Below are positions 1 to 8,370 of a stretch of 64,000 bases of DNA, one piece after another. The stretch's first letter is position 1; the number at the start of each line of letters is the position of its first letter. Both the position numbers and the translations under genes were made by a program. A model generated the notes under the pieces. The model searched no databases. It saw only the letters and a program-made list of their open reading frames with translations, and was not told the origin of the DNA. The stretch is from a bacterium (lineage in GTDB: Bacteria > Armatimonadota > UBA5829). The stretch covers positions 1 to 64,000 of the forward strand of contig JAJFUS010000024.1 of assembly GCA_021372295.1 (NCBI GenBank). The letters run 5' to 3'.

Positions 1-47
1 CCGTTGAAGCGGTCGAGCCGAACGTAGAACAAGGCGCGGGAGAATGA
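1..47 (+). CDS. C-terminal tail of an upstream gene (partial)
   Basis: Only the last 14 codons lie in the window, in the frame starting at base 3 and ending VEQGAGE with TGA at 45-47. Its closeness to lpxA fits the last codons of the preceding gene of the same operon. In many diderms that gene is fabZ or an lpxC-fabZ fusion, but 14 residues cannot show which. The stop overlaps a possible upstream ATG (44) of lpxA. Confidence 0.35.
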   Translation, partial: VEAVEPNVEQGAGE

Positions 48-64
48 TGGACAAAAAGGACAGG

Positions 65-862
65 ATGACTGAAATACATCCGACTGCAATTGTGGATGCC
101 AATGCCGAGATCGGACAGGGCGTTAAAATTGGCCCTTTCTGTATTATCGGTAAGAACGTCCGTATCGGGGACGGCACCCGGCTGGATCCGCACGTGATTA
201 TCGAGTCGAACACGACCATCGGTTCAGACTGCACGGTCCAGAGTGGGGCGGTACTGGGCGGAGCGCCGCAGGATTATAAGTTCAAGGGCGAGGACACATA
301 CCTGCGGATCGGCAACAACAATATTATCAGGGAATGTGTGACGCTTCATCGTGCGAGCGGCGAAGGGAACGCCACCACCATTGGCGACAACAACATGCTA
401 ATGGCTTACTGCCATGTTGGGCACAATTGCACGCTGGGAAGCTGCATCACTATGGCCAATAATGTCGGCATCAGCGGGCACGTTGTTGTTGAGGACAAGG
501 TCGTGTTCGGCGGGATAGTCGGCGTTCATCAGAATGTTCGCATCGGCAAGCTGGCTATGGTTGGTGGATTCTCAAAGATTCTGCAGGATGTGCCGCCGTT
601 TTCCATGGTTGAGGGCAGACCCACGCGCGTTTACGATCTCAACAAGATTGGGCTGCGACGCAACGGAGTGGGACCGCAGTCGCGCGCCGGGCTCAGGCTG
701 GCGTATAAGCTGCTTTACAGGTCCAATCTCAATACTTCGCAGGCCCTGGAAGCGATTGAACGAGAGGTCGAACCCAGCCCTGAGCTCGAATACCTTGTGC
801 AATTCATCAAGAATATCAGAGGAGGCTATGCGGGACGTCAGCAAGAGGCTCCCAGGTTTTAG
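65..862 (+). CDS. lpxA: acyl-ACP--UDP-N-acetylglucosamine O-acyltransferase LpxA
   Basis: First committed acyl transfer of lipid A synthesis: puts a 3-hydroxyacyl chain from ACP onto UDP-GlcNAc in the cytoplasm. The protein (265 aa from this start, the family's usual size) opens with IHPTAIVDANAEIGQGVKIG and continues as hexapeptide left-handed beta-helix repeats, followed by the C-terminal helical part (RAGLRLAYKLLYRS). The HRASGEGNATTIGDNN and AYCHVGHNC stretches carry the conserved catalytic-region histidines. ATG 65 has AAGGA at 56-60; an in-frame ATG at 44 would add seven residues. It is the first complete gene of the LPS operon, two bases before lpxB. Confidence 0.95.
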   Translation: MTEIHPTAIVDANAEIGQGVKIGPFCIIGKNVRIGDGTRLDPHVIIESNTTIGSDCTVQSGAVLGGAPQDYKFKGEDTYLRIGNNNIIRECVTLHRASGEGNATTIGDNNMLMAYCHVGHNCTLGSCITMANNVGISGHVVVEDKVVFGGIVGVHQNVRIGKLAMVGGFSKILQDVPPFSMVEGRPTRVYDLNKIGLRRNGVGPQSRAGLRLAYKLLYRSNLNTSQALEAIEREVEPSPELEYLVQFIKNIRGGYAGRQQEAPRF

Positions 863-864
863 CT

Positions 865-2019
865 GTGTCATATTCCATTGCAATATCGGCCGGAGAAGCA
901 TCCGGCGACATGTACGGCGGCCGTCTGGCCGCCGAACTGCGAAAGCTGCATGATGGGCTGGAGCTTTGGGGCGCAGGCGGCAGGTCTATGCGCAATGCCG
1001 GTGTAAATGTTGAAGTCGACATGACCGGCGGTGGCACTATTGGGATATCCGAGACGCTGAAATCGCTGCCGGGTGTGGCCGCCAAGTACTTTAAGCTTCG
1101 CGGCCTGTTGCTGGATCGTCGACCGGATCTGTTCATACCAATTGATTTCGGCGCGTTCAACATCAGACTTGCGCAAATTGCCCGCAAAAGCGGTATTCCC
1201 GTGGTATATTATTTTCCGCCATCGTCCTGGAGAAAGCGGCCTAAGAACGCCGAAAAGCTCCTCGCGTGCGGCGGAAAAGTGGTTACGCCGTTTCCGTGGT
1301 CGGGGAAGTTGCTATCTGAAGCGGGTGTCGATGCAAGGTTTGTGGGGCATCCGCTGGTCGATATAGTGAAGCCGACGGTCGACAAAGCTGCGTTTTTGCG
1401 CGAGTTCGATCTGTCAGATTCGCTTCCGACAATCGGGATGCTGCCGGGCAGCCGGTCGCATGAGTTGAATGAACACATGCCTATCATCATCGGGTGTGCC
1501 CGTATCATTCATCGAGAATTGGGCGGAGCGCAATTTGTGATTGGAGCGGGCAGCGGGGCGAATCGGATTCGCGAGCAGGTCGCTGAGGCGTCAAAAGACA
1601 GCGGGTTTCCGGTAATGCGGGTCATTGAGGGACGAACTTACGACTGCATGGCTCACGCCGACCTCTTGATTTCCAAGTCCGGGACGGCTACACTGGAAGC
1701 GGCAATCCTTGGGACGCCGATGGTCATTATCTATTGCGGGTCGTGGATAATGCGTTTTGAATTTTTGTTTAGAAAGGCTGTGCTGGAAGAATACATCGGC
1801 CTGCCGAATATCATCGCCGACCGCGGCGTCTGCCCGGAGCTTATTAACGAGCATGCGACGCCTGAGGCCGTGTCGGATATCGCGCTGAGCTTGCTTGGTA
1901 ACGAGGAGAGTTTGTCGGAAATGAGAGCATCGCTCAATGATGTGAGAAGACGGTTGGGTGAGAATGACGCCCTTGTCCGCACGGCAAAGACATTGCTTGA
2001 TATGGGAGGATTGACATAG
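865..2019 (+). CDS. lpxB: lipid-A-disaccharide synthase LpxB
   Basis: Condenses UDP-diacylglucosamine with lipid X to form the tetraacyl disaccharide at the inner face of the inner membrane (GT19). Visible family marks are ISAGEASGDMYGG near the N-terminus, FIPIDFGAFNIRLA, the GSRSHELNEHMPII segment around residue 197 and SKSGTATLEAAI around 270. The length of 384 aa is normal. GTG start two bases after the lpxA stop. The usual PSVWAWR motif is here PSSWRKRP, so the acceptor region departs from the enterobacterial form. The stop overlaps the proposed ATA start of the next gene. Confidence 0.93.
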   Translation: MSYSIAISAGEASGDMYGGRLAAELRKLHDGLELWGAGGRSMRNAGVNVEVDMTGGGTIGISETLKSLPGVAAKYFKLRGLLLDRRPDLFIPIDFGAFNIRLAQIARKSGIPVVYYFPPSSWRKRPKNAEKLLACGGKVVTPFPWSGKLLSEAGVDARFVGHPLVDIVKPTVDKAAFLREFDLSDSLPTIGMLPGSRSHELNEHMPIIIGCARIIHRELGGAQFVIGAGSGANRIREQVAEASKDSGFPVMRVIEGRTYDCMAHADLLISKSGTATLEAAILGTPMVIIYCGSWIMRFEFLFRKAVLEEYIGLPNIIADRGVCPELINEHATPEAVSDIALSLLGNEESLSEMRASLNDVRRRLGENDALVRTAKTLLDMGGLT

Positions 2020-2597
2020 ATAAGCTGATATATTTTCTCTTCAGGAGACGAACGTCCTTTCTTCTTGTGGCTTCGATTGTGCTGCTGCTGGTTGCCAGGG
2101 CGACCCCCAGGAGCTTTTTGATCGGTCTGCCGATTGTCGTGTTTGGCATGATGATTCGCGTATGGTCGTCCGGGTATTTAAGCAAGATGGAGCGCCTTGT
2201 TACGGCGGGGCCGTTCGCGATGGGTCGCAATCCACTTTATATCGGGAGCTTTTTCATCAGTCTCGGATACTTTGTGATGTGCAATCAGCCCGTTTTTTGG
2301 GTCTTGGGGCCGATACTCTTTTGGCTGTTTCACGGCGGCGCGATTGCGTATGAAGAAAAGCTCTTGGAGGACAAGTTCGGGGATGATTTTCGCGAGTATT
2401 GCAAGTCCGTACCCAGAATTATCTCTTTCCCGCACTCTCTGGCGGGGCATGGCGAGTTTTCGCTGGAACAGTTGAAGCTGAATAATGAGTATAGGACTAT
2501 AGTTGGAACTGTGATTGCAGTGGGCATTTTCGCACTGTTGGCCTATACGCCCGGACATGGCATGCCGATCTGTTGGCTGGTCTCGCGTATATGCTGA
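2016..2597 (+). CDS. isoprenylcysteine carboxyl methyltransferase-family membrane protein
   Basis: A 193-aa integral membrane protein with several hydrophobic segments and the SAM-binding signature GPFAMGRNPLYIGSF plus a downstream EEKLLEDKFGDDFREY block, typical of ICMT/PEMT-type methyltransferases. Its substrate is unknown; location inside the LPS operon suggests a lipid or cell-envelope target (inference). The first standard start is GTG 2067, but coding-like sequence (DKLIYFLFRRRTSF) runs in frame upstream to 2016, where an ATA codon sits six bases after GGAGG and overlaps the lpxB stop as ATAG. No ATG, GTG or TTG exists in that stretch. Confidence 0.75.
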   Translation: MDKLIYFLFRRRTSFLLVASIVLLLVARATPRSFLIGLPIVVFGMMIRVWSSGYLSKMERLVTAGPFAMGRNPLYIGSFFISLGYFVMCNQPVFWVLGPILFWLFHGGAIAYEEKLLEDKFGDDFREYCKSVPRIISFPHSLAGHGEFSLEQLKLNNEYRTIVGTVIAVGIFALLAYTPGHGMPICWLVSRIC

Positions 2598-2627
2598 CTT
2601 TCCAACTTTTTAACTTTTTGACTCCCC
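2596..2627 (+). repeat. four tandem 8-mers RACTYYYY in the msbA leader
   Basis: Bases 2596-2627 split exactly into GACTTTCC, AACTTTTT, AACTTTTT and GACTCCCC, starting at the end of the preceding gene and stopping just before the GAGG Shine-Dalgarno site of msbA. It matches in position and style the heptamer leaders found elsewhere in the window. Confidence 0.6.
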
Positions 2628-2637
2628 GAGGCACAAT

Positions 2638-4431
2638 GTGAGTTCTCAACAACGCCTTCTTGCTTATGTAATGGCGCACAAAGGTCGCATGGTGTGCGCG
2701 CTGTTTTGCGGATTATTGATGACCGGCTGCACTCTGTTTGTGGCCACGCTCATCAAATGGTTTACGGCGGTCGCCAGCAACGAGTCGGTGCTTGATTACG
2801 CCATCGTGAAGTTTGGGCTCAGGCACGGCTGGTTCGAGCCGAGTCAAGCTCCAGCCGCGCTGATGATGGCGGCTGCGGGGCTGATGGTGCTCATCAATAT
2901 ACCGCGTTCGGTGTTCGCGTTTACGAACAATTACCTGATTGCGTCCGTTACTGCCCGGATCGGAACGGACGTGCGCGAAGATGTTTACGCTCACCTGCAA
3001 ACGCTTCCACTGCGATTTTTCCATCGAAGCCGGATCGGCGATATATTGTCTCGAATGAGCGTTGATGTGGCGCTTATTCAAAACTCCAGCGCCATTGTCG
3101 TCCAGGCGATAGACGGTCCGCTGATGGTTATCGGCGGACTCGGCAAGATGGCTCTCATCAGTTGGCAGCTTACGGCCTGGACGATCATATTCGTGCCGCT
3201 TATGGGGCTTGCGATCAACAGGCTGACCCGCAAGATTCGCCGCCTCACCACTGCGACGCAGTCCCGGTTTGCCGACGTGAGCACGACCATCGAGGAGTCG
3301 ATTCACGGCGTGCGTATAATCAAGGCCTTCGGAATGGAAGACTACGAGATCAAGCGGTTCAACCGAGCCAACAACAACAGTCTGGCCGCGACGCTCAGAT
3401 ACTGGCGGCGAAACGCTGTAGTAGCGCCGATAGTCGAATTGATGGGGTCGATTGCGGCAGCGTTGCTTATGATAATCGGCGGGAGAATGCTTGTGAGCGG
3501 CAGTATCAAGTTTCCTGACCTGGCCGAGTTTATGGTGCTTGCGTTTTATGTCGCGGGATCGGCCAAGCAGTTCGGGCGTTTGGGCGCTACCTATCAGCAG
3601 ACACTTGCCGCTGGTGAGCGTGTCTTTGAGATTCTCGACACCAAGTCCGACGTTCCTGACGCTCCCGACGCGGTCGTCCTAAAAGATGTCGAGGGATGTG
3701 TCGAATGCCGCAACGTCAGCTTTGAGTATAACCCGAACGAGCCGGTGATCGTCGATCTGTCGTTTAAGATCGACCCTGGTGAGGTTGTCGCGATTGTCGG
3801 CCCCAGTGGAGCCGGAAAATCGACCATCGCCGACCTGATCCTTCGCTTTTACGACGTTGATGCGGGCGAAATTTACATCGAGGGTCATGACATCCGCCAG
3901 ATCAACACCAGGAGTCTGCGCGAGCACATGGCGATGGTTCCTCAGGAGACGATTCTCTTCAGCGGCACGATCGCGGAAAATATCTCGTACGGCCGTCCGG
4001 GCACGGACATGTCGGATATTATCGACGCCGCCAAAGCCGCCAACGCGCACGATTTCATTTTGCAGTGCCCGAACGGCTATGACACCGAACTCGGAGAGGG
4101 CGGAGTTGGCCTTTCTGGCGGCCAGCGCCAGCGCATATCTATCGCGCGTGCTCTCCTGAAGAATCCGAAGATTCTCATTTTGGACGAAGCGACCTCATCG
4201 CTCGACGCTGCATCCGAGGGTATCGTGCAGGAAGCTCTCGACAGGCTGATGCGAGGTCGTTCGACCCTTGTGATCGCGCACAGGCTCTCGACCGTGAAGA
4301 ACGCGAATAAAATCTTTGTGATGGACAAAGGCCGGGTGATAGAGTCCGGCTCGTTCGACGAACTGATGGTCTCCGGCGGCCTGTTCGAGCAGCTTTATAA
4401 GACCCAGTTCCGCACCCAGGAGGCCAAATGA
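2638..4431 (+). CDS. msbA: lipid A export ABC transporter MsbA-type (TMD-NBD fusion)
   Basis: Half-transporter expected to act as a homodimer flipping the lipid A core across the inner membrane. Residues 1-320 hold six membrane helices; the ATPase half has Walker A GPSGAGKST near 387, the signature LSGGQRQR near 491, Walker B ILILDEAT near 512 and an AHRLST switch histidine. 597 aa is normal. GTG start after GAGG. The genomic setting between lpxB and waaA supports the lipid A role over a generic exporter. Its last four bases overlap the next gene (ATGA). Confidence 0.88.
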   Translation: MSSQQRLLAYVMAHKGRMVCALFCGLLMTGCTLFVATLIKWFTAVASNESVLDYAIVKFGLRHGWFEPSQAPAALMMAAAGLMVLINIPRSVFAFTNNYLIASVTARIGTDVREDVYAHLQTLPLRFFHRSRIGDILSRMSVDVALIQNSSAIVVQAIDGPLMVIGGLGKMALISWQLTAWTIIFVPLMGLAINRLTRKIRRLTTATQSRFADVSTTIEESIHGVRIIKAFGMEDYEIKRFNRANNNSLAATLRYWRRNAVVAPIVELMGSIAAALLMIIGGRMLVSGSIKFPDLAEFMVLAFYVAGSAKQFGRLGATYQQTLAAGERVFEILDTKSDVPDAPDAVVLKDVEGCVECRNVSFEYNPNEPVIVDLSFKIDPGEVVAIVGPSGAGKSTIADLILRFYDVDAGEIYIEGHDIRQINTRSLREHMAMVPQETILFSGTIAENISYGRPGTDMSDIIDAAKAANAHDFILQCPNGYDTELGEGGVGLSGGQRQRISIARALLKNPKILILDEATSSLDAASEGIVQEALDRLMRGRSTLVIAHRLSTVKNANKIFVMDKGRVIESGSFDELMVSGGLFEQLYKTQFRTQEAK

Positions 4432-5090
4432 CCGAGGCTTCCGAGAGCATGCTGACACGCATCAAGCGAGCTGCGTTGATCCGACTGCTGTGGCTTATAT
4501 CGACGGGCATTGCCATGACCGTTCGGTTCAAAGTCGAGGGCATGGAGAAGCTCGACAAGATTGCAGCCGATGGCAAGGGCGGTCTGATCCTGCCGTGGCA
4601 TGGCGTGACGATCCTGCCTATATTTTATTGCCGCCACAGGGGTTTTTACGCGATTGCGTCGGTGTCGAAAGACGGCCAACTGCAAAACGGCATTTTGCAA
4701 CTGCGCGGCTTCAAGACTATTCGCGGATCCAGCGCAAGGCACGGAGTGAGGGCGCTTCTTGAGGCCACCAGGCGGCTTAAAGAGGGCAAAGTGCTTGCCT
4801 ATACGCCAGACGGCCCCAAAGGCCCGCCTAAGAAAGTGCAGTCCGGTACGGTGTATATGGCGATGCGGTCGGGCTGCCCGGTGCTGCCGGTGGGAGTCGC
4901 GTGCAGCCCGTGTAAGAGGCTGCACTCATGGGACTCGCACATGGTTCCGATGCCGTTCTCGCGTGCGGCGATTGCTTTCGGTGACCCCGTATATGTCAGC
5001 GAGGATATGGACGAGTCCGCCGCCGCAGAGATGATCGAAAACGCGATAAATCAGGCCGAAGACCGTGCGAATGCGATACTTGGTGTTTGA
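4428..5090 (+). CDS. lysophospholipid acyltransferase family protein (DUF374)
   Basis: A 220-aa protein of the DUF374/LPLAT superfamily. It has the acyltransferase-like motif LILPWHGVTILP near residue 54, followed by the second block YTPDGPKGPPKKVQSG near 125 that is diagnostic of DUF374. Members are usually encoded beside waaA and are thought to acylate lipid A or Kdo-lipid intermediates; the exact acyl acceptor is not shown by sequence. Translationally coupled at both ends: ATGA overlap with msbA and a one-base overlap with waaA. Confidence 0.85.
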   Translation: MTEASESMLTRIKRAALIRLLWLISTGIAMTVRFKVEGMEKLDKIAADGKGGLILPWHGVTILPIFYCRHRGFYAIASVSKDGQLQNGILQLRGFKTIRGSSARHGVRALLEATRRLKEGKVLAYTPDGPKGPPKKVQSGTVYMAMRSGCPVLPVGVACSPCKRLHSWDSHMVPMPFSRAAIAFGDPVYVSEDMDESAAAEMIENAINQAEDRANAILGV

Positions 5091-6388
5091 TGACCTATTT
5101 CCTATACAATTTGGCGCTTCTGCTGCTCTCGCCCGCGATTGCGATATTTCTGCTTTATCGCATTTTCGTTTCGGGCAAGTCGCGCAAGTCGTGGTGGCAG
5201 CAGATCGGGTTGGTGCGCTTGCCCAAGGAGATCGACGGTCGCGACAAAATCTGGATTCACGCCGTATCGGTTGGCGAATCGGTCGCAAGCGCGCAGGTTA
5301 TAAGCGAGATCAAAAATGCTTTGCCTGATGCGGCGATAGTAGTATCGACCACTACCGAGACAGGTCAGGAGATGGCGCGAAAGTCGATCAGGGACGCTGA
5401 TGCGTTCATATACTATCCATTCGACCTCGCGCCGTTTGTATCGAGGTCGATTAGATGTGTCAGACCGAGGGTTTTCGCGAGCACCGATACCGAGATTTGG
5501 CCGAATTTCCGCCATATCGCACGCGGTTTAGGCGTGAAAACGACTATTATCAACGGCACAATATCGGACAAGACAATTGCGGGCGCAAGAAAAATCCCGT
5601 GGCTGTATAAATGGACTATGTCAAATATCCATTTGCTGTGCATGCAATCGCAGGCCGATGCCGACCGTGCAATTGCGCTTGGGGCCGATCCGTCGAACGT
5701 GATCGTCACCGGCAACTGCAAGGCGGATCAGCCAGCCGACAACTTGAGCGATATTGAGATTGCCGAGCTGCGGTCGCAGTATAAACTGCCTGCAAATGCG
5801 CGTGTTTTTGTGGCTGGAAGCACGAATCCCGGCGAGGACGCGTCCGTAATAGAGGCATTCATCGCCGCAAGGAATGTGTACTCGGGGCTGCGTCTGATAA
5901 TCGCGCCGAGGCAGATCGAGAGGCGTGAGGAAATCGCGGATATCGCTCGCGAGATGGGCCTCCAATGCGGCTGGCGCAGCGATCCGGCGAGCATATCGGG
6001 CGAGGAAGACGTTTTGATTCTGGACACATTCGGCGAGCTTGCGCGAGTCTATGCGATTGCCGGTGCCAGCTTTGTGGGCGGAAGTTTAATCCCGCGAGGG
6101 TGTCACAGCATCCTTCAGCCGATTTCGCATGGCAAACCTGTGTTTTTCGGACCGTATACATTTAAGGCAAAGGATTTGGTCGCGCAGGCGAAAGCTGCCG
6201 GAGTGGGATTTGAAGTGGCCGACGGCGTCGACCTCGGTGAAAAGCTGACCTATATACTCGGCGACAGTGCCCGTCTCGACGACATCCGCGTTCGCTGCGA
6301 AAAGATGATGCAGGCCAACCGGGGCGCGTCCCGCCGCACAGCCGAGGCGCTGGTTAAACTTTATGGGGTGAGTGGTGCCGTATCTTGA
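5090..6388 (+). CDS. waaA: 3-deoxy-D-manno-octulosonic acid transferase (Kdo transferase)
   Basis: Transfers Kdo from CMP-Kdo to lipid IVA at the inner membrane (GT30). The protein begins with a membrane anchor (FLYNLALLLLSPAIAIFLLYRI) and then IWIHAVSVGESVASAQVI, the glycosyltransferase N-terminal block with its catalytic glutamate, YYPFDLAPF, and the C-terminal nucleotide-sugar block GASFVGGSLIPRGCHSILQP. 432 aa from ATG 5090, whose first base is the last base of the preceding stop. Whether one or two Kdo units are added cannot be read from sequence. Confidence 0.93.
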   Translation: MTYFLYNLALLLLSPAIAIFLLYRIFVSGKSRKSWWQQIGLVRLPKEIDGRDKIWIHAVSVGESVASAQVISEIKNALPDAAIVVSTTTETGQEMARKSIRDADAFIYYPFDLAPFVSRSIRCVRPRVFASTDTEIWPNFRHIARGLGVKTTIINGTISDKTIAGARKIPWLYKWTMSNIHLLCMQSQADADRAIALGADPSNVIVTGNCKADQPADNLSDIEIAELRSQYKLPANARVFVAGSTNPGEDASVIEAFIAARNVYSGLRLIIAPRQIERREEIADIAREMGLQCGWRSDPASISGEEDVLILDTFGELARVYAIAGASFVGGSLIPRGCHSILQPISHGKPVFFGPYTFKAKDLVAQAKAAGVGFEVADGVDLGEKLTYILGDSARLDDIRVRCEKMMQANRGASRRTAEALVKLYGVSGAVS

Positions 6389-7463
6389 GCGCGTGATCCT
6401 GGGCGAAGACAGAAGTCCGGCGTCGTGGCTGATTCGAGCGGCGTTATGGCCGTTTTCGATCATTTATCGCATAGGTTTGGCGATATTTCTCGGGTTTTAC
6501 GCGATTGGGGTCAGAAAACGGCATCGTTTGAGCGTGCCGGTGATAAGCGTCGGCAATCTGACATTCGGCGGCACGGGCAAGACTCCTGCGGTTCAGACGA
6601 TCTGCCGGTTGCTTCGCGAGCGAGGTCGAAAGGTAGTGATTTTGTCTCGCGGGCATGGCGGCAGTGCGACGGCCCCGGCGGTCGTCTCGGATGGCGAACG
6701 CATTCTGCTCACCGCTTCTGAGGCGGGTGATGAACCGGCGCTTCTCGCAAAAAGCCTGCCGGGAGTGCCGGTAGTCGTGGGCAAGGACAGGCGTATTACA
6801 GGTGAGTTGGCCTGTGAGAGGTTCAGCCCCGACGTAATCGTGCTTGACGACGGTCTACAGTATTGGCAGTTGTATCGTGACTTGGATATAATTGTGCTGA
6901 GCGCCGCAAGGCCGCTTGGCAGCGGATTTGTGATGCCGGTGGGCGATTTGCGCGAACCGGCGTCCGGCTTGAAACGCGCTGGCATCGTGCTTATGAACAC
7001 TGGCGGCAGGACGGATATCGAGTTCGCGGAAAAGCGCGTGCACAATCTTGCAGGCGGCGCGGATATATTTCGATGCGCACACAAGCCGGACAAGTTCATT
7101 CGCGCGTCGGACGGCGAACCTCTCGATCTGAGTTGGGCGAATGGCCGTAGCGTTCTGGCGTTTTGCGGCATCGGCAGGCCGGCGTCGTTTTTCGATATGC
7201 TGGAATCGTTGGGCGCGTCCGTCGTTAGTCGGATAGTCTTTCCCGACCATCACAATTATACTGACGATGATATTGCGCGGATCGAGCGCGAGCGCAAATC
7301 CTGCGGAGCACAGGTTGTCATAACGACTGAAAAAGACCTTGCGCGTTTGGACGGCCGCGTCCCGATTGCGGATGTATATACGCTTGCCATCAAACTTGAA
7401 GTTGAGGAAATCTTGGAATTTGCAGAACATATCGACATCAAGAATAGACAAACTCCCGCCTAA
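6372..7463 (+). CDS. lpxK: tetraacyldisaccharide 4'-kinase LpxK
   Basis: Phosphorylates the 4' position of the lipid A disaccharide. The Walker A loop GGTGKT lies at residues 66-71 after an N-terminal membrane-associated helix, and the LDDGLQYWQLYRDLDIIVL block around 160 is the family hallmark. 363 aa. A GTG start inside the end of waaA gives a 17-base overlap; a second GTG follows immediately and could also serve. The 3' end overlaps the next acyltransferase gene. Confidence 0.93.
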   Translation: MVPYLERVILGEDRSPASWLIRAALWPFSIIYRIGLAIFLGFYAIGVRKRHRLSVPVISVGNLTFGGTGKTPAVQTICRLLRERGRKVVILSRGHGGSATAPAVVSDGERILLTASEAGDEPALLAKSLPGVPVVVGKDRRITGELACERFSPDVIVLDDGLQYWQLYRDLDIIVLSAARPLGSGFVMPVGDLREPASGLKRAGIVLMNTGGRTDIEFAEKRVHNLAGGADIFRCAHKPDKFIRASDGEPLDLSWANGRSVLAFCGIGRPASFFDMLESLGASVVSRIVFPDHHNYTDDDIARIERERKSCGAQVVITTEKDLARLDGRVPIADVYTLAIKLEVEEILEFAEHIDIKNRQTPA

Positions 7464-8370
7464 GAAGCGGCTTATCAAGCTCATTGGGCGCGCCACGTTC
7501 TGGTCGATGACCCGGGTGGCGGGGCTGTTCAGGCCATGGTCGGTCGAGAGGTTTGGCAGTGGCTTGGGCATGCTTATGTATTGCCTGTCGAGTCGATACC
7601 GGAATGTCGCACTCAAGAATCTGAGAACCGTTTACGGGCGCGAAAAGAGTGAGGCAGAGATTCGTTCGATCGCAAAAGACGTATTCCGGCATTTCGCAAG
7701 GGCCGCGGTTGAGTTTTTCTATTTACTCTCGCTTACTAAAGATCAGATCAGCGCGATGATCGATATTGACGGCCGCGAGAATCTCGATTCCGTGCTTGCC
7801 GAGGGCAAGGGCTGCATAATTCTGACCGCTCACTACGGCAACTGGGAGCTTTTGGCGCGAAAACTGGCGATTTTGGGCTACAAAGTGAACGTGATTGCCC
7901 GTGATAGCGACGATCCCGGTATGACGGGCATCACTACCAGGATTCGCGAGAACGCCGGTTATCGTGTTTTCGACCGCGATCAGCCTATAATCGGGGCGTT
8001 CCGCGCTCTGCGCAATAACGAGATTCTGGGCATTCTGCCGGATCAAAATGATAGCGACGGCATATTCGTGGACTTTTTCGGCCGCCCGTCGAAAACAGCT
8101 GTTGGGACGGCGGTGCTGTCGCTCAAATCTGGAGCGCCGATTGTGCCGATGTTTGCGCCGAGGGTCAAGGGCGGCAGGTATCTGGCGACGGCCTATCCTC
8201 GCATCGAATTTACGCCCAGTGGCGACCAGGAGAAAGACGTGCACGATCTGACGACCCTCGTCAACACGGCTATCGAGCGAGAGATAAGGTCGAACCCGTC
8301 GCAGTGGCTGTGGCTTCACGACAGATGGAAATTGTCGCCGGCTTTACAGGGGGATTCAAATGCCGACTAA
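7420..8370 (+). CDS. LpxL/HtrB-type lysophospholipid (Kdo-lipid A) acyltransferase
   Basis: Late acyltransferase adding a secondary acyl chain to lipid A. The catalytic HxxxxE motif appears as AHYGNWELLAR near residue 137, followed by the LPDQNDSDGIFVDFFGRPSKT region typical of the family. No ATG is available near the likely N-terminus; TTG 7420 preceded by GAGGA (7404-7408) is the best start and gives 316 aa and a 44-base overlap with lpxK. The choice between LpxL and LpxM-like roles cannot be made from sequence. Overlaps the downstream GT9 gene by 11 bases. Confidence 0.85.
   Translation: MQNISTSRIDKLPPKKRLIKLIGRATFWSMTRVAGLFRPWSVERFGSGLGMLMYCLSSRYRNVALKNLRTVYGREKSEAEIRSIAKDVFRHFARAAVEFFYLLSLTKDQISAMIDIDGRENLDSVLAEGKGCIILTAHYGNWELLARKLAILGYKVNVIARDSDDPGMTGITTRIRENAGYRVFDRDQPIIGAFRALRNNEILGILPDQNDSDGIFVDFFGRPSKTAVGTAVLSLKSGAPIVPMFAPRVKGGRYLATAYPRIEFTPSGDQEKDVHDLTTLVNTAIEREIRSNPSQWLWLHDRWKLSPALQGDSNAD

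Noticed and set aside
828..953. ATG with strong GGAGG just before lpxB
   Set aside because: It is out of frame with lpxB and gives a short Arg-rich frame without family features.
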